Origin: Streptomyces sp. TLI_053
GTDB taxonomy: Bacteria; Actinomycetota; Actinomycetes; Streptomycetales; Streptomycetaceae
Length of the DNA: 64,000 nt
NCBI RefSeq assembly: GCF_900105395.1
Contig: NZ_LT629775.1
Coordinates: 2,126,501-2,190,500 of the forward strand
Direction of reading: 5' to 3'
Of the stretch, positions 8,675 to 15,171 are shown piece after piece (positions within the stretch are counted from its first letter, which is position 1; each line of letters opens with the position of its first letter). The position numbers were made by a program, and so were the translations under genes. The notes under the pieces were generated by a model. It was not told the DNA's origin. It saw only the letters and a list, made by a program, of their open reading frames with translations, and did not search any database.

Positions 8675-10198
8675 ATGACCACAGCGACCGCCACGACCAC
8701 CGACGATCCGTCACATGCCGGGGCCCACTGGACCCCCCGGCTCTGGGGCACCCTGATCGTGCTCTGCGCCGCGCTCTTCCTGGACGCCCTGGACATCTCG
8801 ATGGTCGGCATCGCCCTGCCGTCGATCGGCTCCGAACTGCACCTGTCCACCTCCACCCTCCAGTGGGTGGTCTCCGGCTACGTACTCGGCTACGGCGGCC
8901 TGCTGCTGCTCGGCGGCCGCACCGCCGACCTGCTCGGCCGCCGCCGGGTCTTCCTGACCGCGCTCGGCGTCTTCGCCGCCGCCTCCCTGCTCGGCGGCCT
9001 GGTCGACGACGGCGGCCTGCTGATCGCCGCCCGCTTCCTCAAGGGCGTCGCGGCCGCGTTCACCGCGCCGGCCGGCCTGTCGATCATCACCACGACCTTC
9101 CCCGAGGGCCCGGCCCGCAACCGGGCGCTGTCGATCTACACCACCTGCGGCGCCAGCGGCTTCTCGCTCGGCCTGGTGCTCAGCGGCCTGCTGACGGCCG
9201 TCGGCTGGCGCTGGACCTTCCTGATGCCCGTCCCGATCGCGCTGCTGGCCCTGGTCTTCGCCGTCCGGCTGCTCCCCCGCCCGACCGAGGAGAAGGTCAC
9301 CGGCCGCTACGACGTGCTCGGCGCGATCACCGGCACCACCGCGGTGCTGCTGCTGGTGTTCACCGTCACCGAGGCGCAGGGTGCGGGCTGGCTGAGCCTG
9401 CGCACCCTGGGCTCGCTGGCCGTCGTGGCACTGCTGGCGGCAGCGTTCCTGGTGGTCGAGAGCCGGACCGCGCACCCGCTGGTGCGGCTCGGCATCTTCC
9501 GCAACGGCTCGGTCGCCCGGGCCAATGTGATCGCCTTCGCGATGACCGGCGCGTACGGCGGCTTCCAGTTCGTCGTCACCCTCTACCTGCAGGACCTGCT
9601 CGGCTGGTCGGCCCTGACGATGGCGCTCGGACTGCTCCCGGCCGGCGCGATGATCGCGCTCTCGGCGCCGTTCATGGGCCCGGTGGTGGACCGCTTCGGC
9701 ACCGGCCGGCTGCTGCCGATCGGCCTGCTGGCCCTGGTCGGCGCGTTCGCCCTGTTCCTGCGGCTGGACGCGCACAGCTCGTACCCGGTACTGGTGCTGC
9801 CCTCGATCGTCCTGCTCGGCATCGGCTTCGCGCTCGCGTTCCCCTCGGTGAACATCGCCGCCACCGACGGGGTGGCGGACGAGGAGCAGGGTCTCGCCTC
9901 GGGCCTGGTGAACACCGCGATCCAGGTGGGCACCGCGGTGGTCCTGGCGGGCGCCACCGCGATCATCACCGCCGGCAGCAACGGCGGCACCGGCGCCGAG
10001 GCGCAGCTGGACGGTTACCGGCCGGCCCTGCTGTTCGTCACCGGGGTCGCGCTGGTCGGCCTGGTGATCGCCGTGGCGGGTGCCGTGCTCGACCGGCGGA
10101 AGAAGGCAATCACCCTGTCGATACCGGACTATGATTATCCGTCAGTAGGCCAGAAGGATCTGGCCGGGCGCCGCGACGAGATCCTCAGCAAGAGCTGA
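8675..10198 (+). CDS. MFS transporter, DHA2 (EmrB/QacA-type) drug:H+ antiporter
   Basis: 507-residue efflux pump predicted to have 14 membrane helices. Family marks include LDALDISMVGIALPSI in helix 1, the loop motif GGRTADLLGRRRVF between helices 2 and 3, and GASGFSLGLVLSG in helix 5 (antiporter motif). I start it at 8675; the in-frame ATG at 8639 would add 12 residues translated across the operator. Divergent from a MarR gene and followed by a strong hairpin. It probably exports a toxic or signalling compound sensed by the MarR protein. Confidence 0.92.
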   Translation: MTTATATTTDDPSHAGAHWTPRLWGTLIVLCAALFLDALDISMVGIALPSIGSELHLSTSTLQWVVSGYVLGYGGLLLLGGRTADLLGRRRVFLTALGVFAAASLLGGLVDDGGLLIAARFLKGVAAAFTAPAGLSIITTTFPEGPARNRALSIYTTCGASGFSLGLVLSGLLTAVGWRWTFLMPVPIALLALVFAVRLLPRPTEEKVTGRYDVLGAITGTTAVLLLVFTVTEAQGAGWLSLRTLGSLAVVALLAAAFLVVESRTAHPLVRLGIFRNGSVARANVIAFAMTGAYGGFQFVVTLYLQDLLGWSALTMALGLLPAGAMIALSAPFMGPVVDRFGTGRLLPIGLLALVGAFALFLRLDAHSSYPVLVLPSIVLLGIGFALAFPSVNIAATDGVADEEQGLASGLVNTAIQVGTAVVLAGATAIITAGSNGGTGAEAQLDGYRPALLFVTGVALVGLVIAVAGAVLDRRKKAITLSIPDYDYPSVGQKDLAGRRDEILSKS

Positions 10199-10249
10199 GC
10201 GGCGGCAGAGGTTCCGCGTCGTCCGGATCCACCCTTCGCCGTCGGGCTG

Positions 10250-10292
10250 GGCGCCGGCTCTACCAAACCCCCGTGTTGGTAGGGCCGGCGCC
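10250..10292 (+). terminator. Strong hairpin terminator after the MFS gene
   Basis: Two 17-base arms (10250-10266 and 10276-10292) pair with a single mismatch around a nine-base loop. It starts 52 bases after the pump stop codon. Confidence 0.8.
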
Positions 10293-10356
10293 TCCGTACG
10301 GGCCGACCCCGGACCGCCCGGCCGAATGCCGGCCGCCGGGGTTCGGTCGCCGGCCC

Positions 10357-10372
10357 GGCCAGTATATTGGCC
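10357..10372. promoter_or_regulatory. Putative operator upstream of the TetR gene
   Basis: Perfect inverted repeat GGCCA-GTATAT-TGGCC, 30 bases before the ATG of the TetR gene, in an AT-rich pocket that may also be its -10 region. The position fits autoregulation. Confidence 0.45.
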
Positions 10373-10402
10373 GCCAGCCAACGAACGTACGGAGCAGACA
10401 CG

Positions 10403-11041
10403 ATGGCACCTCGCGGGGATTCGGTCAATGAGGAGATGCGCCAGCGCTCCCGGCGCCGCATCATGCGGGCCACCGTCGAGCTGGTCGACCAGCGCGGATA
10501 CGCCGGCACCACGCTGACCGACATCGCCGAGCGGGCCGGGCTCGCACGCGGACTGCTCTCCTACTACTTCGACGGCAAACGACTGCTGATGCAGTCGGCC
10601 ACCCACCGGATGATGCACCAGGCGCTCTCCACCGCCCTGGACGAGCTGGCGCCGGACGCCGGCCCCGAGGACCGGCTGGCCCGGGCCATCGACGCGGTGC
10701 TGAGCCTGGCCATGGACCACCCGCGGGTGATGCGCTCGCACCTCGCCCTGATCCTGGACCCGGACACCGGCGCCTTCGTCCAGGACCCGGAGCAGCAGCG
10801 GCTCGGGGCGATCCTCCAGGGACTGCTGCGCGACTGGGGCGCACCCGACCCGCCGGCCGAGCACGCGGTCCTGCGCAGCGCGCTGATGGGCGGCTGCATA
10901 GGCGTGCTGCTGCCCGGAGCGGAGGTCCCGCTCGCCCCGATCCGCGCCGACCTGTTCCGGCGCTACGACCTGCCCTGGCACCTGGGCCGCCCGCCGCAGC
11001 CGCTCCCGCCGGAACGGGAACGGCCGCCGGCCCGCGGCTGA
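10403..11041 (+). CDS. TetR/AcrR family transcriptional regulator
   Basis: 212-residue one-component regulator. The N-terminal helix-turn-helix is clear (TLTDIAERAGLARGLLSYYF, then DGKRLLM); the rest is an alpha-helical ligand domain. Start at 10403 with GGAG eight bases upstream. The MFS gene ends 204 bases upstream on the same strand, behind a terminator, so this is a separate unit. A possible autoregulatory site lies just upstream. Target and ligand unknown. Confidence 0.88.
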   Translation: MAPRGDSVNEEMRQRSRRRIMRATVELVDQRGYAGTTLTDIAERAGLARGLLSYYFDGKRLLMQSATHRMMHQALSTALDELAPDAGPEDRLARAIDAVLSLAMDHPRVMRSHLALILDPDTGAFVQDPEQQRLGAILQGLLRDWGAPDPPAEHAVLRSALMGGCIGVLLPGAEVPLAPIRADLFRRYDLPWHLGRPPQPLPPERERPPARG

Positions 11042-11116
11042 ACCGCGGCGGCCGGCGGCCGCTGTGCCCGTCCGGGTCCGGTTCCGGCGCCCCGCGGGCG
11101 GCGGTCCCGTCCGGAC

Positions 11117-11983
11117 TCAGCGCTCCTTCAGGATCGAGGCCAGCAGGTCGATGGTGCGCTCGGGCGTGAGGCTGTCCACGCAGAGCCGCTCCATGACCTG
11201 GATGTAGGCGTCGACGTCGTCGCGCTTGTCCAGGTACAACGCGCTGGTCAGCTGCTCCAGGTACACCACGTCCGCGAGGTCCTGCTCGGGGAAGCGCAGG
11301 ATGGTGAACGCACCGGACTCACCGGCGTGCGCACCGAAGCGGAACGGCATGACCTGGATGACCACGTTGGCCTGCTCGGCGGCGTCGATCAGGTACTGGA
11401 CCTGGCCGCGCATCACCTTGGGGCCGCCGACCGGACGGCGCAGCGCGGCCTCGTCGATGACCGCCCAGAGCCGCGGGCTGCCGCCCTCGGTGAGCAGCTT
11501 CTGACGACGCATGCGCAGGCTGACCCGGCGCTCGACCTCCTCCTCGCTGATCACCGGCCGACTCTGGCCGAAAACCGCCCGTGCGTACTCCTCGGACTGC
11601 AGCAGGCCGGGGACGAACTGGACTTCGTAGGTGCGGATCAGTGCAGCGGCCTCCTCGAGGCCGACATAGGTCTGGAACCAACCCGGCAGGACGTCGTTGA
11701 AGCTGTGCCACCAGCCCGACTTGTTGGCCTCACGGACCAGGCCGAGGAGCGCCTCGCGCTCGAGGCCGTCGTCCACGCCGTAGAGGCTGAGCAGGTCGGC
11801 GACGTCACGTTCCTTGAAGCTGACCCGGCCGAGTTCCATGCGGCTGATCTTGGACTCGGAAGCCCGGATCGCGTAGCCCGCGTCCTCGCGGGTGATGCCG
11901 CGCGTCTCGCGGAGCCGGCGCAGCTGGGAGCCGAGGAGGATCCGGCGGACCATCGAGCCGCCGCCCGGCTGAACTGTGGTCAT
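11117..11983 (-). CDS. WhiJ-like XRE regulator with DUF5753 (Scr1-family) domain
   Basis: 288-residue protein: an N-terminal XRE helix-turn-helix (LRRLRETRGITREDAGYAI, ASESKISRMELG) and a C-terminal DUF5753 domain (WFQTYVGLEEAA, FVPGLLQSEEYA, RRQKLL). Streptomycetes have dozens of these; WhiJ of S. coelicolor represses aerial development and acts with a DUF397 partner. Here an HATPase gene is divergent and a DUF397 gene lies about 1.4 kb away, giving the complete trio. GGAGG lies ten bases before the ATG at 11983; a second in-frame ATG is at 11953. Palindromes in its upstream region are probably its operators. Confidence 0.9.
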   Translation of the reverse strand: MTTVQPGGGSMVRRILLGSQLRRLRETRGITREDAGYAIRASESKISRMELGRVSFKERDVADLLSLYGVDDGLEREALLGLVREANKSGWWHSFNDVLPGWFQTYVGLEEAAALIRTYEVQFVPGLLQSEEYARAVFGQSRPVISEEEVERRVSLRMRRQKLLTEGGSPRLWAVIDEAALRRPVGGPKVMRGQVQYLIDAAEQANVVIQVMPFRFGAHAGESGAFTILRFPEQDLADVVYLEQLTSALYLDKRDDVDAYIQVMERLCVDSLTPERTIDLLASILKER

Positions 11984-12092
11984 GCGGTCCTAACCTCCAC
12001 CTAGGGCAAACAGCGCACAGTCTGCCATCAGTTGAGCGCTCACGGTGCCGATACTGACGGATGTTCCTATCAGTTCTGCACTCCGCACACCA

Positions 12093-12108
12093 GGATGCAC
12101 GTGCATCC
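12093..12108. promoter_or_regulatory. Palindromic operator candidate, WhiJ-like locus site 1
   Basis: Perfect 16-base palindrome GGATGCACGTGCATCC, 110 bases upstream of the WhiJ-like start. A partial copy (TGCACGTGAA) lies at 12136-12145. The core TGCACGTGCA recurs at 12184-12193 and at 13741-13750 before the DUF397 gene. Confidence 0.65.
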
Positions 12109-12181
12109 GGCGCTTGCATATGCCATTTGAACGACTGCACGTGAATCGGCTCTTGCATCTGTAGTGAGCGCAGAGCACGAT

Positions 12182-12195
12182 GGTGCACGTGCACC
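12182..12195. promoter_or_regulatory. Palindromic operator candidate, WhiJ-like locus site 2
   Basis: Perfect 14-base palindrome GGTGCACGTGCACC, followed at once by another half site TGCAC. It lies on the HATPase side of the divergent spacer, about 200 bases before that gene's ATG. Confidence 0.65.
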
Positions 12196-12397
12196 TGCAC
12201 ATCCCTGGCAATCCCGCGGGCTCCGCGTCGACCCCACGCGCGATTCCGTGCACCGGCCCGGTAGCGCCCCCGCGCCTCCGGGCCCTCGTGCGCGCGCGCC
12301 TGGTCGAGGGGCGGCCGCGCGGCCGAGCGAGTCGGAGGTGACCGGCATGACCCCGGCGGGTCCAGCCGTGTCCGCCCCCTTATGGGAGGAGCTCTTC

Positions 12398-12919
12398 ATG
12401 AGCACCGGAACGGCTTTGGCAGTCGACCCCCATGTGGTCACGTGTACGCTCGCTCCCCGCTACGAAGCCGTCAGAACCGCGCGCGACTTCGCCAGGACCG
12501 CCCTGCAGCGCTGGGGCCTGGGCGAGCTCTTCGACGACGTCGCGCTGGTGGCCTCGGAGCTGGTGACCAACGCGTTGCGGCACGCGATCGGCGCGTGCCC
12601 GACCACGACGGACGACCACGACTCTCCCACGCAGCCGACGCCCGAGGGCAGGCTGCCGATCCGAATAAGCCTGGTGCACCGCGCGCCGCAGGTGGTCTGC
12701 GCGGTGAGCGACCCCAGCAGCCTGGGCCCGGTGGCCCGGGAGGCGGACTTCGTGGCCGAGTCCGGCCGCGGACTGCACCTGGTGGACTCCTTCAGCCGCT
12801 CCTGGGGCTGGCACCCGCTGGGCGGCGGCAAGGTCGTCTGGGCGCTGTTCGAGGCCGAGGAGAACCTGCGAGCGGCCCCCCTGGCCGAGTTCGGCGGACG
12901 GCACCGGCGCTCGGCCTGA
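12398..12919 (+). CDS. RsbW/SpoIIAB-like ATP-binding (HATPase_c_2) protein
   Basis: 173-residue single-domain GHKL ATPase, as in anti-sigma-factor kinases. The N box is ELVTNALRHA and a G-type ATP-lid segment is seen in SGRGLHLVDSFSRSWGW. An insertion rich in Thr/Asp/Pro lies between the N box and the next strand. GGGAGGA is seven bases before the ATG at 12398; upstream in-frame starts add a low-complexity tail and are unlikely. Such genes sit next to WhiJ-like/DUF397 pairs (the abaA-type loci), so it probably works with those proteins rather than with a sigma factor of its own. Confidence 0.88.
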   Translation: MSTGTALAVDPHVVTCTLAPRYEAVRTARDFARTALQRWGLGELFDDVALVASELVTNALRHAIGACPTTTDDHDSPTQPTPEGRLPIRISLVHRAPQVVCAVSDPSSLGPVAREADFVAESGRGLHLVDSFSRSWGWHPLGGGKVVWALFEAEENLRAAPLAEFGGRHRRSA

Positions 12920-13306
12920 CTCCGCGTCCGCGAACAGCCGCGCCGGGAACACCGCACCGCGGCCGGCCACTTCCTCCGGCGACCACTCCACCCCGGCAAC
13001 GGCGATCGGCGGCCCTCGGGCAGCGGGCACCGGCAGCCTCCCGGCGGTGGCGGCCCTCCGGTGCGCGTCACTCCGGTCCGCGTGCGGCGGCTCGGCAGAG
13101 CGACCGAGCCGGACGGCGAACACAGGAACACGGAAGCGCCGAACGCAGGACCGCCGGACACGGAACCGCCGAACGCACGGCGGCCGGGCGCACGGCCGGC
13201 GAACACGGGCCCGACCGCGAAGGCGGGCACCCCTCCGCCCGGGATCCTCGGGACCCGACGAGCGGGACGAGGCGGACGAACCGGCAAGAAGGCCGGAAAA
13301 GACAAA
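12920..13306. other. Gene-free GC-rich spacer with short repeats
   Basis: No convincing gene. The middle (about 13100-13220) is a degenerate run of GCCGAACGCA/CCGGACACGG-like words, giving open frames in several phases without a ribosome-binding site or a recognisable protein. It separates two convergent genes. Confidence 0.5.
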
Positions 13307-13337
13307 GGCCGTCGTGGTGTCAGCACCCACGACGGCC
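13307..13337 (-). terminator. Intrinsic terminator of the DUF397 gene
   Basis: Perfect 11-base stem GGCCGTCGTGG with a nine-base loop. On the minus strand it is followed by the T-rich run TTTGTCTTTT, a nearly canonical intrinsic terminator 26 bases after the DUF397 stop codon. Confidence 0.85.
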
Positions 13338-13362
13338 CCCCGATGGTGAAGCCGGCGACCGG

Positions 13363-13617
13363 TCAGACCGCCAGGTGGTCGAACTCCCCGTCCTTGGCCC
13401 CCAGCAGCAGTGCGGCGATCTCGGCCCGGGTGTAGATCAGCGCCGGACCGTCCGGGAAGCGCGAGTTGCGCATCGCCACCTCGCCCCCCGGAAGGGCGGC
13501 GAATTCGACGCAGTTCCCCTGAGAGTTGCTGTGCAGGCTCTTCTGCCAGACCACGCCTTCGAGGTCCGCAGCGGCCATCCCGTTGTACGTGTCGTACGTG
13601 TCGTGCGAGTCGTGCAT
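13363..13617 (-). CDS. DUF397 domain-containing protein
   Basis: 84 residues with the whole DUF397 domain: VVWQKSLHSNSQGNCVEFA, then VAMRNSRFPDGPALIYTRAE. DUF397 proteins are the usual small partners of WhiJ-like regulators and are thought to relieve or adjust their repression. Start at 13617 behind GGGAG; longer upstream frames run through the promoter. The N terminus has a short repeated DSHDTYDTYN stretch. Although 1.4 kb from the WhiJ-like gene, its promoter carries the same palindrome, so the two are probably linked. Confidence 0.88.
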   Translation of the reverse strand: MHDSHDTYDTYNGMAAADLEGVVWQKSLHSNSQGNCVEFAALPGGEVAMRNSRFPDGPALIYTRAEIAALLLGAKDGEFDHLAV

Positions 13618-13740
13618 AGAAATCTCCCGAAGAGCTCCGGAGTGGGTCGTCCAGCTCGGCGCCCCGGCCCCGGCCGTACGACCGGGCCGGCCCCGTACCG
13701 GCCCGGCACAACGCCTCACTTGACGCGATGATAGCTCCAG

Positions 13741-13750
13741 TGCACGTGCA
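13741..13750. promoter_or_regulatory. Palindromic operator candidate before the DUF397 gene
   Basis: TGCACGTGCA, continued by TC as in the 12093 site, lies just upstream of a possible minus-strand -10 TATCAT. A degenerate second copy (TTGCAGGTGCAC) is at 13764-13775. It matches the core of both sites in the WhiJ-like/HATPase spacer. Confidence 0.6.
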
Positions 13751-13957
13751 TCAGCACGGGACATTGCAGGTGCACGGCCTTTTTGACACCGAACCGGAAC
13801 TCTTCACAAAGAGCCCCCCCGGCGGTATATAAGCGGACATAGTCGACCGAATCGACAAGTTCCCGCTAACCGCCCGTAGGCGACCCCCCGCTGAATGTTG
13901 ATCTTCCGACGCCAGGAGTCGCACTTCAGTGACGCTCCGTCAGGCCGGTCGTATGCT

Positions 13958-13971
13958 GTGAGACATCTCAC
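13958..13971. promoter_or_regulatory. Crp-like palindrome in a gene-free region
   Basis: Perfect palindrome GTGAGACATCTCAC; with the preceding T it reads TGTGA-N6-TCACG, the Crp/Fnr-type consensus. The surrounding gap 13765-14131 holds no convincing gene and is more AT-rich around 13826-13900 (TATATAAG). Confidence 0.45.
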
Positions 13972-14131
13972 GCGCCACTCCGGCAACGAAAGCCCCGTTC
14001 CGCCGCATCTGCGCGGGTACCGGGACAACTGCCGCCCGGGGGCCGGTTATGTCCGGTTTTCGTAGCGGTGGTCCCACCCGGTACGGCAGCCGAATGCGGG
14101 CCGGGCGGGCCGATGTCCTACGATCTCCGCC

Positions 14132-15082
14132 ATGAGCACCGCAGCCATCCCGGGCGCGCCACTGCCCGTCCGCACTCCAGGCTCCCGTGCGCGGGGGCGC
14201 CACCGCCGTCCCGAGCGCCCCGAGATCCCGGCCGGTTCCCCGGCCCTGCTGCTCGCCGTGCCCGCGGCCGCCGGACCGGAATCCAGGTCCGTGGTCGAGG
14301 AGCTGCTGTCGATCGTCCGCAGCGAGCAGAACGGCGTGCTGACCGCCGCCGGGTACCTGCCGGCCGACGGGACCGAGGGCCAGCACGCCGACGGCCGGCA
14401 GACCGGCGGGACCACGGCCGAGCGCACCGTCGCCGAACTCCTGACCGAGGCGGCCGAGGCCGGCCTTCCGACGCCCGTCGTGGTGCCGCTGGTGCCCGGG
14501 CCGCACGACTTCCTCCCCGAACTGCACGCCCTCGCCGCCGAGTACGGCGCCCAGGTCACCGACACCCTGGGCCCGCACCCGCTGCTCGCCGAGGCGGTCC
14601 ACGTCCGCCTCTCCGAGGCCGGCCTGGCCCGGGCCGACCGCGCCCGCCTGTTCGCCATCGCGACCGCCGCCGACGGCGTGGTGCTCACCACCGTCGGTGG
14701 ACAGCCCGCGGCCGACGCGGCCGGCATCACCGGCATGCTGCTGGCCGCCCGGCTCGCCGTCCCGGTCGTCGCCGCCGCGCTGGACATCCCCGGCTCGGTC
14801 GCCGAGGCCGTCGCCCACCTCAAGGAGATGGGTGCCCAGAACCCGGCCCTGGCCCCGCTGGTGATCGGCCCCGAGGCGGACGCCGAGCTGCTCGCCGCGG
14901 CCGCCGAGGAGTCCGGCTGCCCGTCGGCCGCGCCGCTGGGCGCCTACCAGGCGGTGGGCCAGCTGGTCGCCTCCACCTACCTGGCCGCGCTGCCGGCCGT
15001 CGCCCCCGAGCTCGGGGCCGACGAGGCCGAGGACGCCGACGAGACCGGCCCCCGCGGCGCCGGACGGCACGCCGCCCAGTAG
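14132..15082 (+). CDS. CbiX-like (sirohydrochlorin chelatase-related) protein
   Basis: 316 residues that resemble the actinobacterial CbiX/SirB fold: GPHPLLAEAVHVRLSEAGL and the alternating strands LLLAVPAAA, PVVVPLVPGPHDFLPEL, GVVLTTVG. True chelatases have a histidine in a GHGS-type motif near the N terminus; here the corresponding strand is LLLAVPAAAGPES, so the metal-binding His is missing and chelatase activity is doubtful. A charged N-terminal tail (about 35 residues) and an acidic C-terminal tail flank the domain. A TACGAT -10 ends seven bases before the ATG and no ribosome-binding site is seen, so the mRNA may be leaderless. Confidence 0.6.
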   Translation: MSTAAIPGAPLPVRTPGSRARGRHRRPERPEIPAGSPALLLAVPAAAGPESRSVVEELLSIVRSEQNGVLTAAGYLPADGTEGQHADGRQTGGTTAERTVAELLTEAAEAGLPTPVVVPLVPGPHDFLPELHALAAEYGAQVTDTLGPHPLLAEAVHVRLSEAGLARADRARLFAIATAADGVVLTTVGGQPAADAAGITGMLLAARLAVPVVAAALDIPGSVAEAVAHLKEMGAQNPALAPLVIGPEADAELLAAAAEESGCPSAAPLGAYQAVGQLVASTYLAALPAVAPELGADEAEDADETGPRGAGRHAAQ

Positions 15083-15095
15083 CGGACACCGCGTG

Positions 15096-15132
15096 GGCGG
15101 GCCCGGAACGGCACCTCCGTTCCGGGCCCGCC
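15096..15132. terminator. Bidirectional hairpin terminator between convergent genes
   Basis: Perfect 16-base stem (15096-15111 / 15117-15132) with the loop CACCT, between the CbiX-like stop at 15082 and the minus-strand stop at 15172. Confidence 0.8.
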
Positions 15133-15171
15133 GCGTCCCCGCCGACGGCACCCGGCGGCGGCGCGGAACCG

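Noticed and set aside
13047..13435. Plus-strand frames of 100-124 codons between the HATPase and DUF397 genes
   Set aside because: They come from degenerate GCCGAACGC-type repeats and run through the DUF397 terminator and coding region.
13804..14028. 74-codon minus-strand frame in the gap before the CbiX-like gene
   Set aside because: No ribosome-binding site, atypical codon use and no recognisable domain; it crosses the Crp-like palindrome.
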